A DNA stretch of 64,000 bases from Stenotrophomonas maltophilia (GCF_003205835.1 NZ_CP029773.1:3504501-3568500), one strand, 5' to 3'; shown: positions 24,352 through 33,653, counted from the stretch's first letter. Program-made: numbers and translations. Notes: generated by a model not told the origin, from the sequence alone.

Positions 24352-25527
24352 ATGTCCAACATCGTCATCGCCGCCGCCAAGCGCACCGCCATCGGCTCCT
24401 TCCTCGGCCAGTTCAACGGCGTGCCGACCCCGACCCTCGGCGCGGCCGCCATCGCTGCCGCCCTGGAACAGTCGGGCATCCCGGCCAGCGACGTTTCCGA
24501 AGTCCTCATGGGCTGCGTGCTGCCGGCCAACCTCGGCCAGGCGCCGGCCCGCCAGGCGGCGATCGCCGCCGGCATCCCGCTGTCAACCGGTGCCACCACG
24601 CTGAACAAGGTGTGCGGCTCGGGCATGAAGACCATCATGCTTGGCCATGACCTGATCAAGGCCGGTTCGGCGCGCATCGTGGTCGCCGGCGGCATGGAAT
24701 CGATGTCCAACGCGCCGCACATGCTGCCGAACTCGCGTACCGGCAACCGCTTCGGCAACTTCCAGGCGGTCGACCACATGGCCCACGACGGCCTGGTCAA
24801 CGCCTACGACGGCAAGGCCATGGGCGAATTCGCCGAGTGCGCCGTGGACAAGTACCAGTTCAGCCGCGAAGAGCAGGACGCCTACGCCATCGAATCGGTC
24901 AAGCGTGCCCAGGCCGCGCAGGCCAACGGTGCATTCGCCGATGAAATCGTCGCGGTGAAGGTCGCCACCCGCAAGGGTGAGGTCGAAGTCACCACCGACG
25001 AGCAGCCCGGCCGCTCGGACATTGCCAAGATCCCGACCCTGCGCCCGGCCTTCAAGAAGGACGGCAGCGTCACCGCCGCCAGTTCCTCCAGTATCTCCGA
25101 CGGCGCCGCCGCGGTGGTCCTGCTGACCGAGGAAGATGCGGCCGCACGCGGCATCACCCCGCTGGCGCGCATCGTCGGCCATGCCACCCATTCGCAGGAA
25201 CCGGAATGGTTCACCACCGCGCCGATCGGCGCACTGCACACGTTGCTGGAGAAGACCGGCTGGTCGCTGGACCAGGTCGACCTGTTCGAAATCAACGAAG
25301 CCTTCGCCGTGGTGGCGATGGCGCCGATGCGCGAACTGGGCATTCCGCATGACAAGCTCAACGTGAATGGCGGTGCCTGCGCACTGGGCCATCCGATCGG
25401 CGCCTCCGGTGCACGTCTGGTGGTGACCCTGGTCAACGCCCTGCGCACGCGCGGTGGCAAGCGCGGCATTGCCACCCTGTGCATCGGTGGCGGCGAAGCA
25501 ACCGCAATCGCCATCGAATTGATTTAA
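24352..25527 (+). CDS. Acetyl-CoA C-acetyltransferase (thiolase)
   Basis: A 391-residue thiolase starting MSNIVIAAAKRTAIGSF. The acyl-binding Cys88 lies in LNKVCGSGMK, the catalytic His in GGACALGHPIGASGARL, and the second Cys in ATLCIGGG, all in the expected places for a biosynthetic-type (PhaA/AtoB) thiolase. It joins two acetyl-CoA to acetoacetyl-CoA or reverses that step in fatty acid breakdown. There is no partner gene alongside: upstream is the divergent autotransporter gene and downstream an alanine-rich lipoprotein. The direction of use in the cell is therefore open. Confidence 0.92.
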   Translation: MSNIVIAAAKRTAIGSFLGQFNGVPTPTLGAAAIAAALEQSGIPASDVSEVLMGCVLPANLGQAPARQAAIAAGIPLSTGATTLNKVCGSGMKTIMLGHDLIKAGSARIVVAGGMESMSNAPHMLPNSRTGNRFGNFQAVDHMAHDGLVNAYDGKAMGEFAECAVDKYQFSREEQDAYAIESVKRAQAAQANGAFADEIVAVKVATRKGEVEVTTDEQPGRSDIAKIPTLRPAFKKDGSVTAASSSSISDGAAAVVLLTEEDAAARGITPLARIVGHATHSQEPEWFTTAPIGALHTLLEKTGWSLDQVDLFEINEAFAVVAMAPMRELGIPHDKLNVNGGACALGHPIGASGARLVVTLVNALRTRGGKRGIATLCIGGGEATAIAIELI

Positions 25528-25569
25528 AAAGATTTAACGATGGTTTCGCAAAAATGAATGCGGGATCGC

Positions 25570-25598
25570 TTGACACCCAATCTTGGCTTGTCATCATG
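25570..25598 (+). promoter_or_regulatory. Possible sigma-70 promoter of the first Ala-rich lipoprotein gene
   Basis: A perfect -35 TTGACA (25570-25575) is followed by 17 bases and a poor -10, ATCATG (25593-25598), about 54 bases before the ATG. The gap is notably AT-richer than its surroundings. The -10 match is weak. Confidence 0.35.
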
Positions 25599-25651
25599 TT
25601 GTCGGCGCGCAGCATGCGCGTTGCCTAATTCTAACGACGAGGATTCACACA

Positions 25652-25993
25652 ATGAGCATCAACAAGCTGCTGGTCGCGATGTCCCTGGCTCTGGCCCTGG
25701 CCGCCTGCTCGAAGCAGGAAGCTGCCCAGGACGCCGCTGCTTCGGCCAACGAAGCCGCCACCGAAGCCCAGGCTGCTGCCGACCAGGCCGCCGCTGCTGG
25801 CGCCCAGACCGCCGACGCTGCCCAGCAGGCCGCTGACACCGCCGCCACCGCTGCTGACGCTTCGGTTGACGCTGCTGCCCAGGCTGGCGCTGCTGCCACC
25901 GACGCCGCTGCCGGCGCCGCTGCTGACGCTGCCAAGGCTGCTGAAGGCACCGCTGAGAAGGCCAAGGACGCTGCTGAAGAAGCCAAGAAGTAA
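25652..25993 (+). CDS. Alanine-rich repeat lipoprotein 1
   Basis: A 113-residue lipoprotein with signal peptide MSINKLLVAMSLALALAAC and a lipobox (LAAC, Cys19). The mature part is almost wholly Ala with regularly spaced Asp, Glu, Gln and Lys in an approximate AADxAAxxAAE pattern, predicting one long amphipathic helix like LEA or apolipoprotein repeats. GAGGA precedes the ATG. A good terminator follows. A second gene of the same kind starts 158 bases later with its own terminator, so these are tandem paralogues. A coat, cushion or stress-protection role at the outer membrane or in the periplasm is a guess; the function is unknown. Confidence 0.8.
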   Translation: MSINKLLVAMSLALALAACSKQEAAQDAAASANEAATEAQAAADQAAAAGAQTADAAQQAADTAATAADASVDAAAQAGAAATDAAAGAAADAAKAAEGTAEKAKDAAEEAKK

Positions 25994-26019
25994 TAACTTC
26001 TTTCTTCACGCTGTTCTGG

Positions 26020-26053
26020 AAAAGCCGCTGGTTCGCCAGCGGCTTTTTCTTTT
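26020..26053 (+). terminator. Intrinsic terminator after lipoprotein 1
   Basis: The stem AAAGCCGCTGG pairs with CCAGCGGCTTT around TTCG (26021-26046) and is followed by a T-rich tract TTTTTCTTTT. This is a textbook rho-independent terminator 26 bases after the stop. Confidence 0.9.
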
Positions 26054-26150
26054 GTCGAATGCGCGCGACTGAGTCGCTGCATCGCGACCCCGTCTTCACA
26101 ACGGCATGAATAGGCTGGCGTCCCCATCCATTGCAGTACCGGAGACCGCC

Positions 26151-26561
26151 ATGAAGATTCGTCCGATCACCACCACCCTGCTGGCCGCCTCCCTGCTGCT
26201 GGCCCTGGCCGCCTGCAAGGGCCCGGAAGCCGAACAGGCCAAGCAGGACGCGCAGCAGGCCGCCGACAGCGCTGGCGCTGCCGCCCGTGACGCCGTGGAC
26301 AAGGCCGCCGAAGCCACCCGCGACGCCGCCGACAAGACCGCTGCCGCGTCCGAGCAGGCCGCCGCCGATACCCAACAGGCGCTGGACAAGGCTGCAGACG
26401 CCACCGCCAACGCCGCCGACAAGGCCAAGGACGCCGCAACCGATGCCGCCGCACATGCCAGCGACGCCACTGCGAACGCCGCACAGAAGGTCGCCGACAA
26501 GGCTCGCGATGTCGCCAATGACGCCAAGGCCAACGCCGCCAAGGAAGAAGCCAAGCACTAA
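26151..26561 (+). CDS. Alanine-rich repeat lipoprotein 2
   Basis: A 136-residue paralogue of the previous gene, starting MKIRPITTTLLAASLLLALA with lipobox LAAC (Cys22). The mature helix is built of 11-residue-like units (AADKTAAASEQ, ALDKAADATAN, AADKAKDAATD and so on) with regular Lys/Asp spacing, giving an amphipathic, highly charged rod. It has its own upstream GGAG and downstream terminator, so it can be expressed apart from lipoprotein 1. Similar proteins in other Gram-negatives are unassigned. The high Ala content is not a compositional artefact, since the reading frame, lipobox and terminator all agree. Confidence 0.8.
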   Translation: MKIRPITTTLLAASLLLALAACKGPEAEQAKQDAQQAADSAGAAARDAVDKAAEATRDAADKTAAASEQAAADTQQALDKAADATANAADKAKDAATDAAAHASDATANAAQKVADKARDVANDAKANAAKEEAKH

Positions 26562-26599
26562 GCCCCACCGGCAGCCGAGCATGGCCTCGGCGCTACAGG

Positions 26600-26626
26600 A
26601 AAAGCCGCGGCACTGCCGCGGCTTTT
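26600..26626 (+). terminator. Intrinsic terminator after lipoprotein 2
   Basis: The 12-bp stem AAAAGCCGCGGC pairs with GCCGCGGCTTTT around ACT; a second T-run, TTTT, follows at 26631. It starts 38 bases after the stop. Confidence 0.85.
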
Positions 26627-26691
26627 CTGCTTTTCGCTCTCTGCTCTTTCTGTTGATTCCGTGGTGGACGCGTACGGAAAGTGTCCACGGA

Positions 26692-26789
26692 CGCGCGGGT
26701 AGGTTGCGCAGGGGCGTAAGCGCCATGGATGGCGCGCCCGAGCTTACATGGACGTACTTGCAGCGCCCCCTGCGCGACCTACCCGCGCG
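26692..26789 (+). ncRNA. TwoAYGGAY-like structured element, copy 2
   Basis: The outer stem of 23 bp (26692-26714 with 26767-26789, one G-U) encloses GCGCC-ATGGAT-GGCGC (26720-26735) and TAC-ATGGAC-GTA (26745-26756). The upstream box GGAAAGTGTC is at 26676-26685. The right flank (26818 onward, CACGAGGGGCTCCGCCGTTG) recurs beside the copy at 54351. The remaining parts of the 282-base gap hold nothing else I can name. Confidence 0.6.
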
Positions 26790-26843
26790 GCCCACCCATC
26801 AGTATCAGCGCCCACCACGAGGGGCTCCGCCGTTGGCCGCCTC

Positions 26844-28481
26844 CTACGGCAGCGCGCGCGCCAGCATCGCCGTCAGCTCCAACCCCGCCGGCAGCGTCCC
26901 GAACGCCAGGCCGTGCTCCCCTTCCAGCCGGCTACGCACGAACGCCTCCGCCATCGGGCTGCGCGCACGCAGCAGCACTGCCGCCTGCAGCAGCAGCGCA
27001 GTACGCTCGCAGAACAGCCGCGCCTGCGATTCTTCCGGTGGCGGCGCCGATGCCCAGCGCTGCAATGCCGCTGCGTAGCGCGCATCACGGTCAGCCACCG
27101 CCGCCAGCTCATCGCGCAGCACCGCCAGCGCTTCCGGCTCACGGGCCAGCGCGCGCAGCACGTCCAGGCACTGGATGTTGCCGCTGCCCTCCCAGATCGA
27201 ATTCAACGGTGCCTGCCGGTACAGCCGCGGCAGCATCGACTCCTCCACGTAGCCCGCCCCACCCAGGCATTCCTGCGCTTCATTGACGAAGGCCGGCGCA
27301 CGCTTGCACAGCCAGTACTTCCCGAGCGCCGTCCCCACCCGTGCCAACGCAGCTTCGTTGGCGTCCACACCGGCACGATCCACCGCGCGTGCGATGCGCA
27401 TCGACAGCACCGTGGCCGCCTCCGACTCCAGCGCCAGGTCGGCGAGCACGTTGGTCATCAACGGGTGTTCGACCAGCAGCTTGCCGAAGGTGCGGCGATG
27501 GCGTGCATTGTGCAGTGCCTGCGCCAATGCCATGCGCATTTCCGCCGCTGCACCCAGCATGCAGTCCAGGCGGGTCATCATCACCATGCCGATGATGGTG
27601 GTCACGCCGCGCCCCTCTTCGCCTACGCGCCATGCCTGCGCGCCGCAGAACTCGACCTCGCTGGAGGCGTTGGCCCAATCGCCGAGCTTGTCCTTCAGCC
27701 GCATCAGCCGGAACGCATTGCGGTCACCATCGGCCAGCCGGCGCGGCATCAACAGGCAGGTCAGGCCTCCCGGCGCTTGTGCCAACACCAGGAAGCCGTC
27801 GCACATCGGTGCGGAGAAAAACCACTTGTGGCCGACCAGCCGATAGCGTTCGCCATCGATCGGTTCGGCACGCGTGCTGTTGGCCCGCACATCGGAACCG
27901 CCCTGCTTTTCGGTCATGCCCATACCCAGGGTGATGCCGGCCTTGTCCGCCACCGGTACATCGCGCGGGTCATAGACCGGTGCGGCGGCCTTGCGTGTCC
28001 ACGCTGCGAGATGCGGTTGAGACTGCAGCACCGCCACCGCGGCATGGGTCATGGTCAATGGGCAGCTGGTACCGGCCTCGGCCTGGTGGTGCAGGTAGCT
28101 CAGCGCCGCACGCGCGACGTGTGCGCCGGGCTGCGGCTCGTGCCAGGACAATCCAGCGACACCGTGCGATTTCGCCGTTCCCATCAACTGGTGATAGGCC
28201 GGATGGAACTCCACCGTATCGATGCGATGGCCCTGCGCGTCATGCGTGCGCAGGCGCGGGCGATCACGGTTGGCGTCGAAGCCGATCCGGTACAGCTCAT
28301 CACCGGCCAGCGCGCCGTACACCGCCAGCCGTGGCGCGAAGCTGGCGGCCCCTTCGCGTTGCACGGCGTCCATCAACGCCACGTCGTCGGTCCACAGCTG
28401 GTGGCCGGCAAACGGCGGCGGCTGGTTGAGCACCACGTGGGTTTCATAGGGCGCGTTGCTGCTGAAGCTGGGTCCACTCAT
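26844..28481 (-). CDS. aidB: AidB-type acyl-CoA dehydrogenase family protein
   Basis: A 545-residue flavoprotein starting MSGPSFSSNAPYETH; E. coli AidB has 541. Long stretches match AidB closely: GMGMTEKQGGSDVRANSTRA, YRLVGHKWFFSAP, RLKDKLGDWANASSEVEF and LYRQAPLNSIWEGSGNIQCL. AidB is a DNA-binding FAD protein of the acyl-CoA dehydrogenase superfamily, part of the adaptive response to alkylation damage. It can destroy or shield against alkylating agents, although its true mechanism is debated. An upstream ATG in the same frame (28571) would lie in the repair operon's promoter and is unlikely. The gene is divergent from a four-gene DNA repair operon. Confidence 0.88.
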   Translation of the reverse strand: MSGPSFSSNAPYETHVVLNQPPPFAGHQLWTDDVALMDAVQREGAASFAPRLAVYGALAGDELYRIGFDANRDRPRLRTHDAQGHRIDTVEFHPAYHQLMGTAKSHGVAGLSWHEPQPGAHVARAALSYLHHQAEAGTSCPLTMTHAAVAVLQSQPHLAAWTRKAAAPVYDPRDVPVADKAGITLGMGMTEKQGGSDVRANSTRAEPIDGERYRLVGHKWFFSAPMCDGFLVLAQAPGGLTCLLMPRRLADGDRNAFRLMRLKDKLGDWANASSEVEFCGAQAWRVGEEGRGVTTIIGMVMMTRLDCMLGAAAEMRMALAQALHNARHRRTFGKLLVEHPLMTNVLADLALESEAATVLSMRIARAVDRAGVDANEAALARVGTALGKYWLCKRAPAFVNEAQECLGGAGYVEESMLPRLYRQAPLNSIWEGSGNIQCLDVLRALAREPEALAVLRDELAAVADRDARYAAALQRWASAPPPEESQARLFCERTALLLQAAVLLRARSPMAEAFVRSRLEGEHGLAFGTLPAGLELTAMLARALP

Positions 28482-28594
28482 CCGGTCCATCCTGGCGGCA
28501 AGAGGTGTGCGGTTCGATTGTGCCGCATCGCCTGCCAAGCCCGCGTTCAGGCCGGTTCTCACCCCGTGCACGAGCGGCAGGCCACAGTGATCGC

Positions 28595-29593
28595 ATGGCA
28601 GTCAACGACGATCTGGTGGTGCTGCGCCCGGAAGGGCTGTACTGCGCCGCCGGCGATTTCCACATCGATCCCTGGCGACCGGTAGCGCGCGCGGTCATCA
28701 CCCATGGTCATGGCGATCACGCGCGCCCAGGCATGGGCGAATACCACTGCAGCGACGGCAACCTGCCGATCCTGCGCTGGCGTCTTGGCGATGTGCCGTT
28801 GCAGGCGCATGCGGAGGGCGTACCGTTCCGCCTGGGCCAGGTGCAGGTATCCCTGCATCCGGCCGGTCACGTCCTCGGCTCTTCGCAGGTGCGCATCGAC
28901 GACGGGCGGCAGGTCTGGGTGGCCTCCGGCGACTACAAGCGCCAGCCTGATCCAACCTGTGCGCCATTTGAAGTAGTGCCCTGCGATACCTTCATCACCG
29001 AAGCCACCTTCGCCCTGCCGATCTACCGCTGGCCGGACACCCCGGCGGTCGCTGCGGAGATCGTGGCGTGGCGCCGCGAATGCGAACAACGCGGCGAGGC
29101 CGCGATCCTGCTGTGCTACGCACTGGGCAAGGCGCAGCGGGTGCTGGCCGAGCTGCTGCCGCTGGATGATCGCCCGGCGTGGCTGCACGGCGCCATCGCC
29201 AATGGCGTCGCGGTCTACCGGCAGGCCGGCGTGCCGATGCTGGAGACGCTCACCGTCGCCGAACAGGGCCGTCAGCCCGATGCCGCCGGCCAGCTGATCC
29301 TCGCACCACCCTCGGCCGCCGGCACACCGTGGATGCGCCGCTTCGGCCGCCACCAGCTGGGCTTTGCCTCGGGCTGGATGCAGCTGCGCGGCAACCGGCG
29401 TCGCCGCAACGTCGATCGTGGCTTCGTCATTTCCGATCACGCCGATTGGCCTGCGCTGCTGCAGACCATTGAACAGACCGGTGCGCAGCGGGTGATCGCC
29501 ACCCATGGCAATACCGATGCGTTGATTCCCTTCCTGCGTGAGCGCGGCGTGGCGGCCGAAGCCTTCCGTACCGATTTCGGGAGCGAGGAATGA
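28595..29593 (+). CDS. Ligase-associated DNA exonuclease (beta-CASP metallo-beta-lactamase fold)
   Basis: A 332-residue protein starting MAVNDDLVVLRPEGLYCAAG. The metal-binding signature HGHGDHARPG lies near residue 37, with HPAGHVLGSSQ and a further GDYKRQ, then the beta-CASP part ending FVISDHADW and THGN. This is the SNM1/Pso2-like exonuclease regularly coded beside the ligase and Lhr-like helicase in bacterial 'ligase-associated' repair loci. It trims DNA ends, perhaps at crosslinks. Its last codons overlap the ligase start (ATGA), showing translational coupling. First gene of the operon. Confidence 0.88.
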   Translation: MAVNDDLVVLRPEGLYCAAGDFHIDPWRPVARAVITHGHGDHARPGMGEYHCSDGNLPILRWRLGDVPLQAHAEGVPFRLGQVQVSLHPAGHVLGSSQVRIDDGRQVWVASGDYKRQPDPTCAPFEVVPCDTFITEATFALPIYRWPDTPAVAAEIVAWRRECEQRGEAAILLCYALGKAQRVLAELLPLDDRPAWLHGAIANGVAVYRQAGVPMLETLTVAEQGRQPDAAGQLILAPPSAAGTPWMRRFGRHQLGFASGWMQLRGNRRRRNVDRGFVISDHADWPALLQTIEQTGAQRVIATHGNTDALIPFLRERGVAAEAFRTDFGSEE

Positions 29594-31197
29594 AGGCCTT
29601 CGCAGCGCTCTACCAGCGCCTGGACCGCAGCACCGCCACGCTGGACAAGCGTGCCGCACTGGTCGACTACTTCCGCCAGGCGCGCGCGCACGACGCTGCA
29701 TGGGCGCTGTACCTGCTCAGCGGTGGCAAGGTGGGCGGCGCACGCCGCAGGATCGCTGCCAGCGGCGAACTGCGCGCCTGGATTGCCGAAGAATCCGGCT
29801 TGCCCCCGTGGTTGGTGGAAGACAGCTATGCGCAGGTGGGCGACCTGGCCGAAACGCTGACCCTGCTGCTGGACGATCCATCCCAGCCGGCCGCCGACCG
29901 CCCGTTGGCTGATTGGATCGAACAGCATCTGCTGGCCGTGGCCAATCAACCCGAAGCAGTACGCCACGCGGCGATAGTCACCGGCTGGCAGCAGCTGTGC
30001 AGCAGCGAACGCCTGGTGTTCAACAAGCTGCTGACCGGCGCCCTGCGCGTTGGCGTCTCGCAGCGACTGGTGCAGCAGGCACTGGCCGAATGGTCCGGCC
30101 TGGACATCGCACGCATCGCCCAGCGCATGCTCGGCGAGTGGGTACCCTCGCCCGGGCTGCTGGCTCAGCTGCTGTCACCGGACGAGCTGCCATCCGACCG
30201 CCAGCAGCCCTACCCGTTCTTCCTCGCCTCCCCCCTGGAAGGCGGCCCTGCCGAACGCCTCGGCCCGATCGATGACTGGCTGCTGGAATGGAAATGGGAT
30301 GGCATCCGCCTGCAGCTGCTGCGTCGGCATGGCGAAGTCGCGCTGTGGTCACGCGGCGAGGAACGGCTGGATGGCCGCTTCCCCGAAATCGAGCAGGCAG
30401 CGATGGCGCTGCCGGAGGGCTGCGTGCTGGACGGCGAATTGCTGGCCTGGGACGAGAGCACCGAGCTGCCGCGCGCCTTCACCGCGCTGCAGACCCGCAT
30501 CCAGCGCCGCAAGCCTGGTGCGGCCCCCCTGCGCAACACGCCGGTGCGCGTGCTCGCCTATGACCTGCTTGAACTCGATGGCGTGGACCTGCGCGAGCGT
30601 CCGTTGCGGGAACGGCGTGCACGGCTCGCCGCGGTCATCGGCGCCCTGGATGATGCGCGGATCCAGCTGTCACCCGACGTTGCCGCCGACGACTGGCTGC
30701 AGGCGGCGGCGATGCGCGACGCAGCACGCGAACGCGGTGTGGAAGGACTGATGCTGAAACGGCGCGCCTCGCCCTACCAGGCCGGGCGACGCCGCGGTGA
30801 CTGGTGGAAATGGAAGGTCGATCCGCTCACGATCGATGCGGTGCTCTTGTATGCACAGGCCGGCCATGGGCGACGCAGCACCCTGTATACCGACTACACC
30901 TTCGGCGTCTGGGACGGCGACACGCTGGTACCGGTGGCCAAGGCCTACTCGGGCCTGGATGACAAGGAGATCCTCGCGCTCGATCGCTGGATCCGCGCCA
31001 ACACCCGCGAGCGCTTCGGTCCGGTGCGCAGCGTACGCGCCGAACAGGTCTTCGAACTGGGCTTCGAGGCGGTCAATCGCAGCAGCCGACACAAGTCCGG
31101 CATCGCCGTGCGCTTTCCACGCATCCTGCGCTGGCGCCACGACAAGCCGGCCAGCGAGGCCGACCAGCTGGCCACCCTGCAGGCGCTGGCGCGATGA
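29590..31197 (+). CDS. ATP-dependent DNA ligase
   Basis: A 535-residue ligase. Residues 1-200 are the DNA-binding domain. The nucleotidyltransferase domain carries motif I EWKWDGIR, with the adenylated Lys near residue 235, and motifs around VLDGELLAWD and EGLMLKR, with WWKWKVDPLTID as motif V. The OB domain follows. It seals nicks using ATP, unlike the essential NAD-dependent LigA. Among bacteria this type sits with an Lhr-like helicase and two nucleases in a repair cassette, as here. It overlaps its upstream neighbour by 4 bases (ATGA) and the downstream helicase by 4 bases. Confidence 0.92.
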   Translation: MKAFAALYQRLDRSTATLDKRAALVDYFRQARAHDAAWALYLLSGGKVGGARRRIAASGELRAWIAEESGLPPWLVEDSYAQVGDLAETLTLLLDDPSQPAADRPLADWIEQHLLAVANQPEAVRHAAIVTGWQQLCSSERLVFNKLLTGALRVGVSQRLVQQALAEWSGLDIARIAQRMLGEWVPSPGLLAQLLSPDELPSDRQQPYPFFLASPLEGGPAERLGPIDDWLLEWKWDGIRLQLLRRHGEVALWSRGEERLDGRFPEIEQAAMALPEGCVLDGELLAWDESTELPRAFTALQTRIQRRKPGAAPLRNTPVRVLAYDLLELDGVDLRERPLRERRARLAAVIGALDDARIQLSPDVAADDWLQAAAMRDAARERGVEGLMLKRRASPYQAGRRRGDWWKWKVDPLTIDAVLLYAQAGHGRRSTLYTDYTFGVWDGDTLVPVAKAYSGLDDKEILALDRWIRANTRERFGPVRSVRAEQVFELGFEAVNRSSRHKSGIAVRFPRILRWRHDKPASEADQLATLQALAR

Positions 31198-33653
31198 ACC
31201 GCAGCCAGGCACTGCGCCGGCTGGAAGACTGGTTCGCGTCGAAAGGCTGGCGCTCACTGCCGTTCCAGCGCGCGATGTGGCGGCACTATCTCGCCGGCGG
31301 CTCCGGGTTGCTGCACACGCCGACCGGCAGCGGCAAGACACTGGCCATGTTCGGTGGCCCGCTGCTGCAGGCCATGATCGACCCACCGCCGTCACCCCGC
31401 CGCGCCAGCGCGGTACGCCCGCTGCAGGTGCTGTGGGTGACGCCCCTGCGCGCGTTGGCCAGCGACACCGCGCGCGCACTGCAGGCGGTGATCGACGGGC
31501 TGGGACTGGGCTGGCGTGTCGGCCTGCGCAGTGGTGATGCCAGCAACCGCGAACGACGACAGGCGCGCGAGGGGCGCATCGACGTACTGGTCACGACGCC
31601 GGAATCACTGGCGCTGCTGCTGAGCTATCCGGATACGCTGCCGCGCATGCGCCAGCTGCGTTGCGTGGTGGTGGACGAGTGGCACGAGTTGTTGGGCAAC
31701 AAACGCGGTGTCCTGCTGCAGTTGAATCTTGCGGTGTTGCGCGATGCTGCACCTGCATTGCAGTTGTGGGGGCTGTCGGCCACGCTGGGCAATCTGCAGG
31801 AGGCGCGCGACGTGCTGCTGCCCGGGCAACCGGATGCGCCGATCGTGCAGGGCGTACGCCCGCGCGCAATCAGCGTGTGCAGCCTGCTGCCGCCCCCCGG
31901 CCAACGTTTCCCATGGGCCGGGCATCTCGGCCTGGCGCAGCTGCCACGCGTGCTGGAAGAACTGATGCAGGCACGCAGCAGCCTGTTGTTCACCAACACC
32001 CGTGCGCAGGCAGAACTGTGGCATCAGGCGCTGGCCGCGGTCTGGCCGGAAGCCCCGGACACGCTTGCGCTGCACCACGGCTCGCTGGATCCGGCGCTGC
32101 GCCAGCAGGTCGAGGATGGCCTGCGCGCGGGGGCGTTGCGCTGCGTGGTTGCCACCTCCAGCCTCGACCTCGGCGTGGACTTCCCCGAGGTTGAGCAGGT
32201 ACTGCAGCTGGGCAGCCCGAAGGGCGTGGCCCGCCTGCGCCAACGCGCGGGACGTGCACGTCACCGCCCGGGCGCCAGCGGTTCCATCCTGTGCGTGCCC
32301 AGCCATGCACTGGAACTGGCCGAATACGCCGCGGTGCGCCGTGCGTTGGCCGAAGGCGTGGTCGAAGCACGCAGGCCGCCGACGCTGCCGCTGGATGTGC
32401 TGGCCCAGCATGCGGTCAGCCGCGCGCTGGCGGGCGGCTTCGACAGCGCCGCGCTGCTGGCGCAGGTACGGCGTACCCATGCCTTCACGTCGCTCGGCGA
32501 AGACCAATGGCAGGCCGTGCTCACGTTCATCGTGCAGGGCGGCGAGGCCCTGGCCCAGTACCCCGATTTCCACAAGGTCGTGCGTGATGCCGATGGCCGG
32601 TACCGCATGCACGACCGTCGCCAGGCGCTGCGACATCGGCTGTCGATCGGCACCATCAGCAGCGATGGCAGCGTGCGCGTGCAGTTCCTGCGCGGTGGCG
32701 GGCTCGGCGCAGTCGAGGAGCAGTTCGCCAGCCGACTGCGCCGTGGTGATCGCTTCCAGTTTGCCGGGCGCCTGCTGGAACTGGTGCAGCTGCGTGACAT
32801 GACCGCCTTCGTGCGACTGGCGCGTGGACGCGGCAACGGCGTCGTGCCGCGTTGGCAGGGCGGCCAGCTGCCGTTGTCAACGGCGCTCGGCCGCGAACTG
32901 GAGTGGGTCCTGTCCGGTGCCGACGACAGCGCGGAATCACGCTGGCTGGCTCCGCTGTTGGCTCTGCAGGAACAGGTGTCCGCACGCCCCGGGCCGGACC
33001 ATCTGCTGGTGGAAGACGTGCGGCGCCGCGACGGCCAGTTCCTGTTCGTCTATCCGTTTGCCGGCCGCCACGTTCACGAGGCACTGGCCGCGCTGCTGGC
33101 GCTGCGGCTCACGCGCCGGCAGCGCAACAGCATCGGCTATGCAGTGAACGACCACGGCCTGGTGCTGGCCCCGGCGCAGACAGTCGATCTGGAGGCGCAG
33201 CAGTGGCGGGGGCTGTTCACTGCTGATCAACTGCTCGACGATCTGCGTGCGGCGGTGAACCTGGGCGAGCTGGCGCGACGCCAGTTCCGAGGCATCGCTC
33301 GCGTCGCCGGGCTGCTGGTTCCGAGCCTGCCCGGTGGCATGCCGCGTTCGCTGCGCCAGCTGCAGGCCTCGGCCGGCCTGCTGTACGACGTACTGCGCGA
33401 GCATGATCGCGACCATCTGCTGCTGGCGTTGGCCGAGCACGAGGCCCTGCACGACAACCTGGACCTTCCCGGACTGCAGCAGGTACTGGAACGGATCGGC
33501 ACGCAGTCGCTGTCGGTGCAGCGCCCTGCATCGCTCACGCCGCTGGGCTTTCCACTATGGGCAGAGCGGCTGCGCGGGCAGTTCAGCAACGAAGACTGGC
33601 GCACCCGCGTGCAGCGCGCCGCACTACAGCTGGAACGCCGCCATGGCCGATGA
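31194..33653 (+). CDS. Ligase-associated Lhr-type DEXH helicase
   Basis: An 819-residue superfamily-2 helicase. It has Walker A TPTGSGKT near residue 45, motif II VVVDEWHELL near 158, motif III SATLGN, and motif VI QRAGRARHRPG near 350. The domains after residue 400 follow the Lhr-Core plan (winged helix and beta-barrel regions). Related Lhr-Core enzymes move 3' to 5' along single-stranded DNA and unwind RNA:DNA hybrids. It is the third gene of the cassette, overlapping the ligase stop and, by 11 bases, the PdeM start. Its length is about right for Lhr-Core rather than full-length Lhr (about 1,500). Confidence 0.9.
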   Translation: MNRSQALRRLEDWFASKGWRSLPFQRAMWRHYLAGGSGLLHTPTGSGKTLAMFGGPLLQAMIDPPPSPRRASAVRPLQVLWVTPLRALASDTARALQAVIDGLGLGWRVGLRSGDASNRERRQAREGRIDVLVTTPESLALLLSYPDTLPRMRQLRCVVVDEWHELLGNKRGVLLQLNLAVLRDAAPALQLWGLSATLGNLQEARDVLLPGQPDAPIVQGVRPRAISVCSLLPPPGQRFPWAGHLGLAQLPRVLEELMQARSSLLFTNTRAQAELWHQALAAVWPEAPDTLALHHGSLDPALRQQVEDGLRAGALRCVVATSSLDLGVDFPEVEQVLQLGSPKGVARLRQRAGRARHRPGASGSILCVPSHALELAEYAAVRRALAEGVVEARRPPTLPLDVLAQHAVSRALAGGFDSAALLAQVRRTHAFTSLGEDQWQAVLTFIVQGGEALAQYPDFHKVVRDADGRYRMHDRRQALRHRLSIGTISSDGSVRVQFLRGGGLGAVEEQFASRLRRGDRFQFAGRLLELVQLRDMTAFVRLARGRGNGVVPRWQGGQLPLSTALGRELEWVLSGADDSAESRWLAPLLALQEQVSARPGPDHLLVEDVRRRDGQFLFVYPFAGRHVHEALAALLALRLTRRQRNSIGYAVNDHGLVLAPAQTVDLEAQQWRGLFTADQLLDDLRAAVNLGELARRQFRGIARVAGLLVPSLPGGMPRSLRQLQASAGLLYDVLREHDRDHLLLALAEHEALHDNLDLPGLQQVLERIGTQSLSVQRPASLTPLGFPLWAERLRGQFSNEDWRTRVQRAALQLERRHGR

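Noticed and set aside
26151..26561. Reading the Ala-rich lipoprotein as a spurious GC-rich frame
   Set aside because: A clear signal peptide with lipobox, ribosome site and terminator support a real gene, and a paralogue sits next door.
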